Source: Lachnospiraceae bacterium (lineage in GTDB: Bacteria > Bacillota > Clostridia > Lachnospirales > Lachnospiraceae). Taken from it: DNA of 64,000 bases. Below the pieces are notes generated by a model. The model made no database searches and was not told the origin of the DNA. It saw nothing but the letters and a program-made list of their open reading frames with translations. Position numbers and translations under genes: made by a program. The stretch is taken from the NCBI GenBank assembly GCA_910575475.1, contig CAJTGD010000002.1, positions 1 through 64,000 on the forward strand. Reading direction: 5' to 3'. Positions 36,557 to 46,169 of the stretch are shown piece by piece. Position 1 is the stretch's first letter; every line of letters starts with the position of its first letter.

Positions 36557-36789
36557 ATGTCAAGGCGTGTCGAGGGGCTGGATGCCTGCAGCCGCTATTT
36601 TACTGGACGGATGCCTTGCAGCAGAGTGCAAGGCGCCGTGAACAGTAACAGATAGCAGTTCATTCGAATTGATGTCCTCTCTCAGAATAGACTTTCCCCT
36701 TCCATTATGATATACTTACACCATACAGAAAGCCTGCCCCCGGCAGCATGATATATCCAATATATTTTTAAGATCGGAGGGATTTCCAC

Positions 36790-38988
36790 ATGAATACGAG
36801 AGGACGTGTAACCATACCCACAGACATGGATATCATCGAAGATACCATACGCCTGTCCGAACAATGGGGCGCCGACGCGGTCCGGGACTGCGACGGGACC
36901 GATTTCCCCGTGGAGTTAAAAGACGCAGGGCTCAAGGTCTACTCCACCTACTACACCACCCGCAAGGACAACGCCTGGGCCAAAGCCAACCCCGACGAGA
37001 TCCAGCAGATGTACCTTATGACCCCCATTTACACCGCATCGGCGGATTCTCTGCGCATCCCTCTGATGAAGGGTCTGTACAGAGACATGCTGACCCCCAA
37101 CACCCGGGACGACATCACCCGCTGGTGGGAGGTCATCGACCGGAGCACCGGGGAGGTCGTCCCTCCATCCGGCTGGCACTGCGGCGAAAGCAACGAAGAG
37201 GCGATTTCCGCATCCGGCTGGCACTATGACGAGAGCACCGGAGAGATGGTCATCCGCGCCGTCCCATTTCACGATTATACAGTCAGCTTCCTGGCCTACA
37301 TCATGTGGGACCCGGTTCATATGTACAACGCGGTGGTCAACGACTGGAAGGACGTGGAGCACCAGATCACCTTCGACGTACGCCAGCCCAAGACCCACGC
37401 ATTTACCATGGAGCGCCTGCGCAGGTTCATCCAGGACCACCCCTATGTAAATGTACTCCGCTTCACCACATTTTTCCACCAGTTCACCCTCGTATTCGAT
37501 GAGCTGGCCCGTGAAAAATACGTGGACTGGTACGGCTATTCCGCATCCGTCAGCCCCTATATCCTGGAGCAGTTCGAGCGGGAAGCCGGCTACCCCTTCC
37601 GCCCCGAATACATCATTGATCAGGGCTATTACAACAACCAGTACCGCATCCCCTCCAAAGAATTTCGGGATTTTCAGGCATTCCAGCGCAGGGAAGTGGC
37701 GAAGATCGTAAAAGAAATGACAGACATTACCCATGAATACGGCAAGGAAGCCATGATGTTCCTGGGGGATCATTGGATCGGCACCGAACCGTTCCTGGAG
37801 GGATTTGAAAAGCTGGGGCTGGACGCGGTTGTGGGAAGCGTGGGAAATGGCTCCACCCTGCGGCTGATCAGCGACATCGAAGGCGTTACCTATACGGAGG
37901 CCCGCCTGCTGCCCTATTTCTTCCCGGATACCTTCCACGAAGGCGGAGATCCCGTGAAGGAGGCCAAGGTCAACTGGGTGACTGCCCGCCGCGCCATCCT
38001 GCGAAAGCCCGTAGACCGGATCGGGTACGGCGGATACCTGAAGCTGACGCTGGATTTCCCGGAATTTGTAAACTATGTGGAGTCCGTCTGCAATGAATTC
38101 CGCGAGCTCTATGACAACGTAAAAGGCTGCGTGCCCTACTGCGTCAAGCGTGTCGCCGTCCTGAACTGCTGGGGAAAAATGCGCGCCTGGGGATGCCACA
38201 TGGTACACCATGCCCTGTATTTCAAACAGAATTATTCCTATGCGGGAGTCATTGAGGCCCTCTCCGGAGCTCCTTTTGACGTGCGTTTCATCAGCTTTGA
38301 CGACATCAAGGAGAATCCGGATATCCTGAAAAGTATCGACGCGCTCGTCAACGTGGGCGATGCCGACACGGCTCATACCGGCGGGGAATGGTGGTGCGAC
38401 CCGGACATATCCTCCGCGGTCAAGCAGTTTGTCTACAACGGCGGCGGTATTATCGGAATCGGCGAACCCACCGCCCACCAGGCAAACGGCCATTTCTTCC
38501 AGCTCTCCAACGTGTTCGGCGTGGAGGAGGAACGCGGCTTCACTCTGGGCTACGACAAATACAACTGGGAGTGCGGCAGCCATTTTATCACCGAGGACGC
38601 GTCAGATGAGATCGACTTCGGGGAAAGCAAGAAAAATATCTACGCGCTGGAAGGCGCCCAGGTGCTTGTAGAACGCGAAAAGGAAGTGCAGCTTGCAGTC
38701 AACACCTTCGGAAAGGGCCGCGCCGTCTATATCACCGGACTGCCCTACAGCTTCGAGAACAGCCGCCTCTTCTACCGGGCGGTCCTGTGGAGCACCGGAG
38801 ACGAAGCAAACCTGCACCGGTGGTTTTCCGCAAACTACAACGTGGAGGTCCATGCCTATCCTGAAAATGGAAAATACTGCGTGGTGAACAATACCTACGA
38901 ACCCCAGAACACGACCGTGTATTTGGGGGATGGAAGCAGCTTTGAGCTGGAGCTGGAAGCGAATCAGATTGTATGGTATACCTTGTGA
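36790..38988 (+). CDS. GH112 1,3-beta-galactosyl-N-acetylhexosamine phosphorylase
   Basis: Cytoplasmic phosphorylase that splits lacto-N-biose or galacto-N-biose with phosphate to alpha-galactose-1-phosphate and GlcNAc or GalNAc. Family-wide residues are evident: RGRVTIPT at the start, QWGADAVRDCDGTDFP, DWYGYSASVSPYILE, MFLGDHWIGTEPF and GGEWWCDPD. 732 residues is normal. It contains a 16-residue partial duplication (SGWHCGES / SGWHYDES, 37159-37254) not expected in the family. Ribosome binding site CGGAGGG. The final codons and TGA belong to a 46-bp dispersed repeat. No transporter or other lacto-N-biose pathway gene is next to it. Confidence 0.93.
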   Translation: MNTRGRVTIPTDMDIIEDTIRLSEQWGADAVRDCDGTDFPVELKDAGLKVYSTYYTTRKDNAWAKANPDEIQQMYLMTPIYTASADSLRIPLMKGLYRDMLTPNTRDDITRWWEVIDRSTGEVVPPSGWHCGESNEEAISASGWHYDESTGEMVIRAVPFHDYTVSFLAYIMWDPVHMYNAVVNDWKDVEHQITFDVRQPKTHAFTMERLRRFIQDHPYVNVLRFTTFFHQFTLVFDELAREKYVDWYGYSASVSPYILEQFEREAGYPFRPEYIIDQGYYNNQYRIPSKEFRDFQAFQRREVAKIVKEMTDITHEYGKEAMMFLGDHWIGTEPFLEGFEKLGLDAVVGSVGNGSTLRLISDIEGVTYTEARLLPYFFPDTFHEGGDPVKEAKVNWVTARRAILRKPVDRIGYGGYLKLTLDFPEFVNYVESVCNEFRELYDNVKGCVPYCVKRVAVLNCWGKMRAWGCHMVHHALYFKQNYSYAGVIEALSGAPFDVRFISFDDIKENPDILKSIDALVNVGDADTAHTGGEWWCDPDISSAVKQFVYNGGGIIGIGEPTAHQANGHFFQLSNVFGVEEERGFTLGYDKYNWECGSHFITEDASDEIDFGESKKNIYALEGAQVLVEREKEVQLAVNTFGKGRAVYITGLPYSFENSRLFYRAVLWSTGDEANLHRWFSANYNVEVHAYPENGKYCVVNNTYEPQNTTVYLGDGSSFELELEANQIVWYTL

Positions 38989-39044
38989 AGCGGCCGGATG
39001 GCCATGATGGGATGCCCTTGGGTATACCTTGTGAAAAGGCCGAT
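38978..39044 (+). repeat. 46-bp dispersed repeat, one and a half copies
   Basis: Units start at 38978 and 39024. The first begins in the coding sequence of the GH112 gene (ATACCTTGTGAAG gives its final Thr, Leu and stop). The second breaks off after GTGAAAAGGCCGATA. Confidence 0.85.
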
Positions 39045-39081
39045 ACGCTGGGACTGCTGGAACGATTTTCCGGCAGCCCCA

Positions 39082-39480
39082 TCATTCTGGTTCCGGCAGG
39101 CTTCCCGGAACCAGCTCCCCGTACCCGCTGTTCCTGGCAATCTGTATCAGCCCATCGTACACCTCCTCCAGGGAATACCCGTTCTCCTTCAAAAAGCCTT
39201 CCTCCATCTGGCCCACATATTCATAAAAAAGGACTGCCGCCGTCACTTCTTCCTTATTCTCATAATCCAGATTTTCCAGCAGCAGGTTCTCAGCCTCATT
39301 GATCTTCCCCCGATCCGCCATCTCTTTCAGGTCACCCAGGTTCTTTCCGGATACCGAAAACCGATTCTCCCCGGGCAGCTCCACCTGCGTATACTGCTTC
39401 CCCAGCATCAGCGAAAAAAGCACCCGAACCATTTCCTTGATCATCCGCATGATATAATCCTTTTCATCCTCGTACAGCAT
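39082..39480 (-). CDS. DUF6483-type conserved protein
   Basis: 132-residue cytoplasmic helical protein. The start EKDYIMRMIKEMVRVLFSLMLGK and the central NLLLENLDYENKEEV, as well as LFYEYVGQMEE, are typical of a Firmicutes family of unknown function (DUF6483). No catalytic motif or membrane helix. Stands alone between GH112 and DUF1015. Confidence 0.75.
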   Translation of the reverse strand: MLYEDEKDYIMRMIKEMVRVLFSLMLGKQYTQVELPGENRFSVSGKNLGDLKEMADRGKINEAENLLLENLDYENKEEVTAAVLFYEYVGQMEEGFLKENGYSLEEVYDGLIQIARNSGYGELVPGSLPEPE

Positions 39481-39728
39481 TTACGAAACCTCCTGAATTT
39501 ATCTCTGTATGCGCTCCATTATACTATCCTGAAAATATTCCGTAAACATAAATTTTGCATTTAACCTGTTAAAGCGAAAAGTTCTGGAATACTTCACGCA
39601 CGATCACAGGAGCCTTCCCTATCCTTTTTCCACTTTTTCCCCCAGAACCAATTGACATGCACCCCATAATTGCATAAAATAAGAAGGCATGCAATGACCT
39701 AAATTACCCAGAAAAGGAGCACTCACCT

Positions 39729-40958
39729 ATGCCAACCATCCGTCCTTTCCGGAGCGTGCGGCCATCGAAGGAAAAAGCTTCCTCCATCGCCGCCCTCCCC
39801 TATGACGTTTACAACCGGGCAGAAGCCAAAGAAGCAGTCAGGCAGAACCCCCTTTCCTTTTTGAAGATAGACCGCCCGGAGACCCAGTTTCCGGATGATA
39901 CCGACATGTATTCTCCGCAGGTATACGAGCGTGCCCGTGACACTCTCCGGGAAATGCTCTCAGACGGTTCGTTTATCGAGGACCCCGAGCCCTGCTACTA
40001 TCTCTACGCCCTGACCTTTGCCGGACGCACCCAGACCGGCATCGTGGGATGCGCCTCCATCGACGATTATCTGAACGGAACCATCCGCAGGCATGAGAAT
40101 ACCAAGGAAGAAAAGGAGCTGGATCGGATCCGCCATGTGGACACGCTGAGCGCCCAGACCGGCCCCATTTTTCTGACCTACCGTCCTGATCCGGGCCTGA
40201 GGCAGCTTACGGAAGCCGCAAAAGCCTCCGCTCCGCTCTACGATTTCACGGCAGAGGACGGGATCCGCCATCAGGTATGGCGTTTGGAGCAAAATATCGA
40301 AGCCGTCACGGAATTATTCGCCGGGATCGGGCACATTTATATCGCAGACGGCCATCACCGTGCCGCCTCCGCAGTAAAAGCCGGTCTCAAACGCAGAGAG
40401 GCACACCCGGATCATACCGGAGATGAGGAATTTAATTACTTCCTCTCCGTGCTCTTCCCCGCAGATGAGCTGAGGATTTACGACTACAACCGGGTCGTCA
40501 CCGGATGGAACGGACACACCCGCGAAGAGCTGCTGGACGCAGTCAGCAGACATTTTGACATCCGGGAGCTGTCCGGCCCCCGGCATCCCGGGCACAAGGG
40601 CGAGATTGCCATGTACCTCGGCGGCGCCTGGTATGCGCTTACGGCACATGCAGATCTGTACACCCGGGATCCGGTGGATGACTTGGACGTGTCCATTCTG
40701 CAAAATACAATTCTCGGCCCGCTGCTCGGCATCCGGGATCCCAGGACTGACCCGCGGATCCGGTTCATCGGCGGGATCCGGGGATTGGAGGAGCTGATCC
40801 GGCTGACAGATACAGGCACAGAGAACGCAGCCTTTGCCATGTATCCCACTTCAATGGAAGAACTGCTCTCCGTAGCGGATTCCGGCCGCCTGATGCCGCC
40901 CAAGTCCACCTGGTTCGAGCCCAAGCTGCGGAGCGGATTATTTATTCACCGTTTTTGA
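39729..40958 (+). CDS. DUF1015 family protein
   Basis: 409 residues, clear DUF1015 start (IRPFRSVRPSKEKASSIAALPYDVYN), followed by NPLSFLKIDRPE, IRRHENTKEEKELDR and the conserved HIYIADGHHRAASA. Members occur often near serine biosynthesis genes in Clostridia and have a fold relation to nucleotide-dependent serine kinases (family knowledge); no such genes are adjacent here. ATG preceded by AAGGAG. Enzymatic activity unproven. Confidence 0.88.
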   Translation: MPTIRPFRSVRPSKEKASSIAALPYDVYNRAEAKEAVRQNPLSFLKIDRPETQFPDDTDMYSPQVYERARDTLREMLSDGSFIEDPEPCYYLYALTFAGRTQTGIVGCASIDDYLNGTIRRHENTKEEKELDRIRHVDTLSAQTGPIFLTYRPDPGLRQLTEAAKASAPLYDFTAEDGIRHQVWRLEQNIEAVTELFAGIGHIYIADGHHRAASAVKAGLKRREAHPDHTGDEEFNYFLSVLFPADELRIYDYNRVVTGWNGHTREELLDAVSRHFDIRELSGPRHPGHKGEIAMYLGGAWYALTAHADLYTRDPVDDLDVSILQNTILGPLLGIRDPRTDPRIRFIGGIRGLEELIRLTDTGTENAAFAMYPTSMEELLSVADSGRLMPPKSTWFEPKLRSGLFIHRF

Positions 40959-41121
40959 TCCATCATCGGACACCGCGCGCCTGTCCCGCAGACGTAACAG
41001 GCCGTACACGGATCCATCGATTCATACCATGATGTTCCGGGCGTGCCCTTTGATCATATATTTATATAGGGAATGCAAACATATGTTAAATTATATCATT
41101 CGTAAATGGAAAAGAGAGGTA

Positions 41122-41991
41122 ATGAAAATGCAGCGAAATGATCCATGCTGGTGCGGCAGCGGCAAAAAGTATAAAAAATGCCACATGCCGATCGAAGAAA
41201 AAATCCTGTTACATGCCGACCGGGGCGAGATTGTCCCGAAGAGAGAGCTTTTAAAAACGCCCTTCCAGATTGAAAAGATCAAGGAAAGCGCCGCGTTAAA
41301 CACCGCCGTGCTGGACGAGGTGGCGAAGCATATCCATATCGGCATGAGCACCGCGGAGATCGACCGGATCGTATATGATTTTACCACCAGCCACGGCGGG
41401 ATCCCTGCCCCGCTCCACTACCAGGGATTTCCGAAAAGCGTCTGCACCTCCATCAACAACGAAGTCTGCCACGGCATTCCGGATGAAAACATCATCCTGC
41501 AGGAGGGCGACATTGTCAATGTAGACGTGTCCACCAGCCTGGACGGTTACTTTTCCGACGCGTCCCGCATGTTCACTCTGGGAAAGATTTCCGAGCGCGC
41601 CGAGCGCATTATCCGGGTAACGGAAGAGTGCGTTCATCTCGGTCTGGCCCAGGCAAAGCCCTGGGGACATCTGGGAGACATTGCCGACGCCATCAACTCC
41701 CACGCCCAGGCAAACGGCTATTCCGTGGTGGAGGAGATCGGCGGACATGGGATCGGACTGGAATTTCATGAAGAGCCCTTTGTCAGCTACGTGACTCCCA
41801 AGGGCAGCGAAATGCTCCTGGTGCCCGGCATGATGTTCACCATCGAGCCCATGATCAACGAAGGCAGCCCCGATTTCTTCGTAGACGAAGACAATGACTG
41901 GACCGTTTACACCATCGACGACGGATTGTCCGCGCAGATCGAATACATGGTGCTGATCACCGAGACCGGCGCCGAGGTCCTTACCAAATAA
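41122..41991 (+). CDS. map: methionine aminopeptidase with SEC-C zinc motif
   Basis: Type I methionine aminopeptidase, removing the initiator Met from new proteins. The N-terminal SEC-C motif is CWCGSGKKYKKCH (four Cys/His zinc ligands), linked to the pita-bread domain. The five metal ligands are visible: Asp in VNVDVS, Asp in FSDASR, His in GGHGIG, Glu in TIEPM and Glu in QIEYM. The start at 41122 is given by GAGAGG; upstream in-frame ATGs lack ribosome binding sites. 289 residues. A hairpin terminator follows. Confidence 0.93.
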   Translation: MKMQRNDPCWCGSGKKYKKCHMPIEEKILLHADRGEIVPKRELLKTPFQIEKIKESAALNTAVLDEVAKHIHIGMSTAEIDRIVYDFTTSHGGIPAPLHYQGFPKSVCTSINNEVCHGIPDENIILQEGDIVNVDVSTSLDGYFSDASRMFTLGKISERAERIIRVTEECVHLGLAQAKPWGHLGDIADAINSHAQANGYSVVEEIGGHGIGLEFHEEPFVSYVTPKGSEMLLVPGMMFTIEPMINEGSPDFFVDEDNDWTVYTIDDGLSAQIEYMVLITETGAEVLTK

Positions 41992-42000
41992 AAAGCCAAA

Positions 42001-42050
42001 AAATGCGCCTGCGGCCTGTATTTATCCTCCCGCAGTGCGCATTTTCAATT
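42001..42050 (+). terminator. hairpin terminator after map
   Basis: AAATGCGC and GCGCATTT arms with an inner TGCGG/CCGCA stem, followed by a T-rich stretch; begins 10 bp after the map stop. Confidence 0.75.
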
Positions 42051-42098
42051 TCTTTTCCGTTTCTAACAAGTCACTCTCTCGCAGTACAGAAAAGCTTT

Positions 42099-42695
42099 CT
42101 ACACAAATTTCCTCACCCGCAGCTCCACTCCCAGCGATTCCGCCAGCTTCCTGCTGTCCTCAATATCCCTCTCCGGCAACACATCCACCACCGTCATCTT
42201 CACCTGCGGGATCCTTTTTGCGCATTCCGCCGTAAATGCCAGCATTCCCTCAAACGCATCCTCAAACTGCGGCCGGGTGACTTCCATATATTCCTCTTTA
42301 TTCGGCGCGTTCAGGCTGATCGAAATGGAATCCACCACCTCCGCTAGCATCGGAACGATGTCCCTTCCATGATACAGATTTCCCAGCCCGTTCGTATTCA
42401 GCCGGATCCGCAGACCATACCTCTCCTTCGCGTATCTGGCCGATTCCACCAGATTCTCCAGTGCGCAGGTCGGCTCTCCATAGCCGCAGTACACAAGCTC
42501 CTTCCTGCCGGAAAAGTCAAACGCGTCCATTGCCGCCTTGACCTCCTCCAGATCCGGATCCTGCTCGTGCCACAGCGTATCCGCGTCCCCCACCCCGTCG
42601 TGATGGCTGCGGATGCAGAACCGGCAGCTGCAGTCACATTGATTGGTCAGATTGACATATACCTGATCCTGATACGTATACAAAATCTCCGCCAT
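42099..42695 (-). CDS. TatD-linked radical SAM protein
   Basis: 198-residue short radical SAM protein. The cluster motif is C20, C24, C27 (QCDCSCRFC), followed by YCGYGEPT and RLNTNGLGN. It matches the compact group described as TatD family-linked radical SAM proteins, whose substrate is unknown. No tatD gene is in this window. It is read after the ECF S component and pyridoxamine kinase genes with a 17-bp gap and is probably in the same operon. Confidence 0.85.
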   Translation of the reverse strand: MAEILYTYQDQVYVNLTNQCDCSCRFCIRSHHDGVGDADTLWHEQDPDLEEVKAAMDAFDFSGRKELVYCGYGEPTCALENLVESARYAKERYGLRIRLNTNGLGNLYHGRDIVPMLAEVVDSISISLNAPNKEEYMEVTRPQFEDAFEGMLAFTAECAKRIPQVKMTVVDVLPERDIEDSRKLAESLGVELRVRKFV

Positions 42696-42712
42696 TTTTT
42701 CTCTTCTCCCTT

Positions 42713-43243
42713 CTATAGTCCCAGCATCTGCTTTGCCAGACTCTTCATATGCATCTTATCCAACGCCGCAGCCAGCGTCAGGAAGATCACCGCGCTTCCT
42801 CCCGACTGCACCGCGCTTCCCGCCAGCGATGCCAGCGGAGCCGCAAAAGATCCAAACAAGATCCCCTCCGCCAGATAATACCCGGCCGCAGAGATCACAG
42901 CGGCCAGAAACGGCGCCGCAATGTTGCGCGTGCAGAGAATCCTCCCCTCCTTCGATGTAAACGGCAGCACGATCAGCATCTTAATGATCACTGTGGCAGG
43001 CGCCCATACCGGCACCGTCAGGATATCCGCCGTTCCTCCCCCGATCGCCGCAGCAGCCAGCGCATACGGCCTGGGAAGAAATGCTGCCCCCAGATAGATC
43101 AGCGCGTCCCCAAAATGGATATATCCGCCGTTGGCCCCATATGGAATATGGAAAATATATGCCGTCATGATCGTGATCATTGCCGCAAACAGTCCCGCTG
43201 TCACAAGCTTCGAGGCTGCCGCGCTTCCCTGTCTGTTGTCCAT
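42713..43243 (-). CDS. ECF transporter S component-like membrane protein
   Basis: 176 residues with five or six hydrophobic segments and features of ECF S components (TAGLFAAMITIMTAYIFHIP, GGYIHFGDALIYLGA, GGGTADILTVPVWAPATVIIK), most like the TIGR04002 type. Would bind a vitamin-like substrate and work with a general EcfAAT module encoded elsewhere. The start at 43243 has GGAGGATTTG within the end of the pyridoxamine kinase gene. This coupling suggests a vitamin B6 form as substrate (inference). Confidence 0.82.
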   Translation of the reverse strand: MDNRQGSAAASKLVTAGLFAAMITIMTAYIFHIPYGANGGYIHFGDALIYLGAAFLPRPYALAAAAIGGGTADILTVPVWAPATVIIKMLIVLPFTSKEGRILCTRNIAAPFLAAVISAAGYYLAEGILFGSFAAPLASLAGSAVQSGGSAVIFLTLAAALDKMHMKSLAKQMLGL

Positions 43244-43247
43244 CGTC

Positions 43248-44135
43248 TCAAATCCTCCTGTTTTCATTGTACTCCTGCCGCACGCGGATCAGCATCCCAA
43301 GATACTTTTCAAAATTCGTCCCGTCATTGCGGTCCACCTGTTCCGCCATGGAATCCTTCATCGCCTTTTCAATGAATTCCCCCGCAAGATCCATGGTCTG
43401 GAAAATGTCATCCCCCCTGGCAAGTCCGCCCGCAATGACGGACGCGAACAGATCCCCGGTTCCGGAAAAGCTCCCTCCGATATAGGGAAATGCGGACATC
43501 CTCCTGCCGCTTCGATCCACCGCCAGGTTCCCGATCATCCGTTCCCCGCTTTCTGCGTCTTCAAACCGGATCCCTGTCACGACAACAGTCTCCGGCCCGG
43601 ATTCCATCAGCTTTTCCGCCAGTTCCCCCGCTGCCTCCGAAATCTCTCTTTCCCCTTTCAGCTTCCCCAGCTCCGCATAATCCGCCCCCGCAAGGAGACA
43701 CAGCTCCGTCAGGTTCGGCGTCACCACATCTGCCCGCAGGGCCAGCTCCTTCATCCGCTGCATCAGTCCCGGAGTGAACAGCTTATATACCCGTCCCTCA
43801 TCCCCCATGACCGGATCCACCAGAAGAAATGCGGGCTCCTTATAAAATGTATCCAAAAACCGGAAAATATGCCGGATCTGCGCTTCACTTGCCACGAACC
43901 CCGTATAGATCCCGTCAAACCGCACCTGCATCTTCTCCCATTCCTGCCGGAAATGTTCCATCTTCTCCGTATAGTCGTCGCAGTAATAGCTGGGATACCC
44001 CGTCTGCGCGCTTAACACCGCCGTCGGCAGGGGACAGGGCTGAACCCCCATCACAGAAATCGTCGGAATCGCCGCCGTCAGCGAGCAATGCCCAAATCCC
44101 GACAGATCATTGATAACCGCAATCTTTTTCGCCAT
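43248..44135 (-). CDS. pdxY: pyridoxamine kinase
   Basis: Ribokinase-fold kinase that phosphorylates pyridoxal/pyridoxamine to the 5'-phosphate, used in B6 salvage. Evidence: the N-terminal KKIAVINDLSGFGHCSLTAAIP, VDPVMGDEGRVY, TPNLTELCLL and the GGSFSGTGDLFAS loop with the catalytic Asp. Start at 44135-44138 after AAGGAG; a longer frame to 44276 would include palindromic repeats and is rejected. About 295 residues, normal. Confidence 0.93.
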   Translation of the reverse strand: MAKKIAVINDLSGFGHCSLTAAIPTISVMGVQPCPLPTAVLSAQTGYPSYYCDDYTEKMEHFRQEWEKMQVRFDGIYTGFVASEAQIRHIFRFLDTFYKEPAFLLVDPVMGDEGRVYKLFTPGLMQRMKELALRADVVTPNLTELCLLAGADYAELGKLKGEREISEAAGELAEKLMESGPETVVVTGIRFEDAESGERMIGNLAVDRSGRRMSAFPYIGGSFSGTGDLFASVIAGGLARGDDIFQTMDLAGEFIEKAMKDSMAEQVDRNDGTNFEKYLGMLIRVRQEYNENRRI

Positions 44136-44165
44136 CATCCATCTCCTTAGAAACTGTTTATAAAT

Positions 44166-44200
44166 ATACTCACGGCCGATGAAATCTGCTGTGAATATTG
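44166..44200. repeat. dispersed palindrome, third copy
   Basis: ATACTCACGGCCGATGAAATC with right arm TGCTGTGAATATTGC. Same family as 7932-7964. It lies 28 bp upstream of the pyridoxamine kinase start, in the leader. Confidence 0.7.
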
Positions 44201-44245
44201 CGCCGTTTACGAAAAGTTCCTGTTTCCAAATATCAGGTAAAAAAA

Positions 44246-44293
44246 GAATATCACACAACTGGATATTCCAAAACATCCAGTTATACGATATTC
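44246..44293. repeat. two-stem palindrome
   Basis: GAATATC-ACAC-AACTGGAT, a 10-base loop, then ATCCAGTT-ATAC-GATATTC: two exact stems of 7 and 8 bp with an internal bulge. Confidence 0.7.
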
Positions 44294-44330
44294 AACCAGT
44301 CCACTTCTTATTCTGCGCATCCGCACTGTT

Positions 44331-44375
44331 ATACAGAAAGCCTGCCACTGGCAGCCTTTCTGCATACGATGGTAT
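44331..44375. repeat. 45-bp dispersed palindromic repeat, second copy
   Basis: Identical over 45 bases to 9284-9328. Here it is followed by a terminator palindrome. Confidence 0.85.
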
Positions 44376-44377
44376 AA

Positions 44378-44409
44378 AAATAAGGAATCCACATCTGGAT
44401 TCCTTATTT
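44378..44409 (-). terminator. perfect 14-bp-arm hairpin, likely MCP terminator
   Basis: AAATAAGGAATCCA-CATC-TGGATTCCTTATTT. On the minus strand it follows the chemoreceptor gene and ends in TTATTT. Confidence 0.75.
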
Positions 44410-44421
44410 GTCAACACTTTC

Positions 44422-44474
44422 ATACGATGCCTAAAGGCATCCCATTATGGCCATCCGGCCATGTTACAAGGTAT
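44422..44474 (-). repeat. 46-bp family repeat, inverted copy
   Basis: On the minus strand: ATACCTTGTAACATGGCC, GGATGGCCATAATGGGATGCC, then TTTAGGCATC. The second hairpin here is GATGCC-TTTA-GGCATC, whereas other copies have CCCTTGGG. It ends 3 bp from the stop of the chemoreceptor gene. Confidence 0.8.
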
Positions 44475-44477
44475 GTA

Positions 44478-46169
44478 TTATTTAGATGACGGGCTCGGCT
44501 GACTGGTTCTCAGCTTAAACCGTGTTACCAGTGATTTCAGAAGCTGTGACTGGCTGGACAGCTCTTCGCTGGCCGCCGCACTCTCCTCAGATGTAGCAGA
44601 GTTGGTCTGCACCACGCTGGAAATCTGATCCATACCGGTTGTAACCTGTGAGATCGCCTCTGCCTGGCTCTCTGCCGCTGTTGTGATCTTATCCACATAA
44701 TCAACCGCGCTTCTGGTACTTTCTACCGTAGCGGAAATTGCCTCCGCGGTCCGTCCCGCGATCTCCGTACCGTTCTCTACCGCCGCGATCGTACCTTCGA
44801 TCAAAGCCGTCGTATTGCTTGCCGCCTCCGCGCTCTTGGAAGCCAGGTTCCGCACTTCGTCAGCCACAACCGCGAAGCCCTTGCCAGCCTCACCTGCGCG
44901 CGCTGCCTCAACTGCCGCATTCAGCGCCAGAATATTGGTCTGGAACGCAATATCTTCAATGGTCTTGATAATCTTACCGATATCGCCGGACTTCTGGCTG
45001 ATATCGCCCATGGCGTCAATCATGTCCTGCATCTGCTCATTGGAAACAGACAGCTTGCTCTGGGCCTCTGTCACCTTGCCGCTTGCATCCTTCGCGTTCT
45101 GCGCGGTATTGCTGACCTCTCTGGAAATCTCATTGACCGTTGCAGCCAGCTCTTCCACAGAACTTGCCTGCTGTGTCGCGCCCTGGGAAAGCGCCTGGGC
45201 GCCGGAGGATACCTGATCCGCCCCGCTTGCCACCTGGTCGGAAGCATCATTGATCTGACGCATAACGTCACTCAGGTTGATATTCATACGCCGGATTGAT
45301 TCTAAAAGCGGAATAAAATCGCCCTTATACAGTTCCTGATTTGCACGGATATCAAAGTTGCCCCTTGCCATCTCGTCCAGAAGCCTTCTAAGGTCATCCA
45401 CAACCCCTTCCAACGCGGTACAGGTAGCCTTTACATTATTTACCAGCACTCCGAACTCATCCCTGGATTCGTATTCAAGCTCCTGGGTCATATTGCCTTC
45501 TGCCAGGCCTTCCATTGCCTTCTCAATCTCTGCCACAGGCTTCACGATGGTTGACGTCACTCTGCCGCAGATCACCAGCGCAAGGATCACCGCAATCACC
45601 ACCATACCGATCAGGAGGAACATGCTGGTGTTGGTCGAGTCATAGCTTTCCTGCAGTGCATCCGCACGCATGCTCGAAGATTTATCACTCAAAGGCCTTG
45701 CCAGCTGGATTACCTTTTCCAGTGCCGGGGTACACTTATTCAGGATCGCATCCTTCGCGCCGTCCTGATCGCCCCTTTCCAGCATAGCAATAATATCATT
45801 TGCCTCTGAAAGCCAGTCGTTAACAGCCGTCTTATATGCAGCCACCTCGTCCTGGTTCAGATCCTTGGAACTCTCAAGCACTTCAAAATTACTTTCGATA
45901 GAGGCAACATCCTCCTCAATCGTCTGCTTCTCCGTTGTTCCGACTCTCCCGCTGATATACATATCACGCACATGCTTCGCTGCCTCATTTGTAGCGATTC
46001 GGTTGTTCTGTACAGCGTCATCCGCCGCAACAGGTCCGGTCATGCAGGCATTCAGGTTACTGTTCGCCTTTCTCAGCTGCAAAACGGAAAAAACTGAAAT
46101 TATGACCGTTAAGATCAATACCATCGCAAAAGATACATACAATTTGTTTCTAATCTTTAAATTCTTCAA
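44478..46169 (-). CDS. methyl-accepting chemotaxis protein
   Basis: 563-residue transmembrane chemoreceptor. Membrane helix 1 is near residues 8-28 and helix 2 near 182-203; between them is a four-helix-bundle sensor of the 4HB_MCP kind. HAMP follows, then the signalling tip with [32 protein letters not shown] sequence and flanking Gln/Glu-rich methylation helices. It signals to CheA/CheW, not in this window. The ligand is unknown. The start overlaps the previous gene by 20 bp, so it is translated as a unit with the nucleotidyltransferase-like protein. Confidence 0.95.
   Translation of the reverse strand: MKNLKIRNKLYVSFAMVLILTVIISVFSVLQLRKANSNLNACMTGPVAADDAVQNNRIATNEAAKHVRDMYISGRVGTTEKQTIEEDVASIESNFEVLESSKDLNQDEVAAYKTAVNDWLSEANDIIAMLERGDQDGAKDAILNKCTPALEKVIQLARPLSDKSSSMRADALQESYDSTNTSMFLLIGMVVIAVILALVICGRVTSTIVKPVAEIEKAMEGLAEGNMTQELEYESRDEFGVLVNNVKATCTALEGVVDDLRRLLDEMARGNFDIRANQELYKGDFIPLLESIRRMNINLSDVMRQINDASDQVASGADQVSSGAQALSQGATQQASSVEELAATVNEISREVSNTAQNAKDASGKVTEAQSKLSVSNEQMQDMIDAMGDISQKSGDIGKIIKTIEDIAFQTNILALNAAVEAARAGEAGKGFAVVADEVRNLASKSAEAASNTTALIEGTIAAVENGTEIAGRTAEAISATVESTRSAVDYVDKITTAAESQAEAISQVTTGMDQISSVVQTNSATSEESAAASEELSSQSQLLKSLVTRFKLRTSQPSPSSK

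Noticed and set aside
36916..38583. Minus-strand open frame of 555 codons
   Set aside because: Antisense of the GH112 gene, which has clear family motifs. The complement frame has no recognisable domain.
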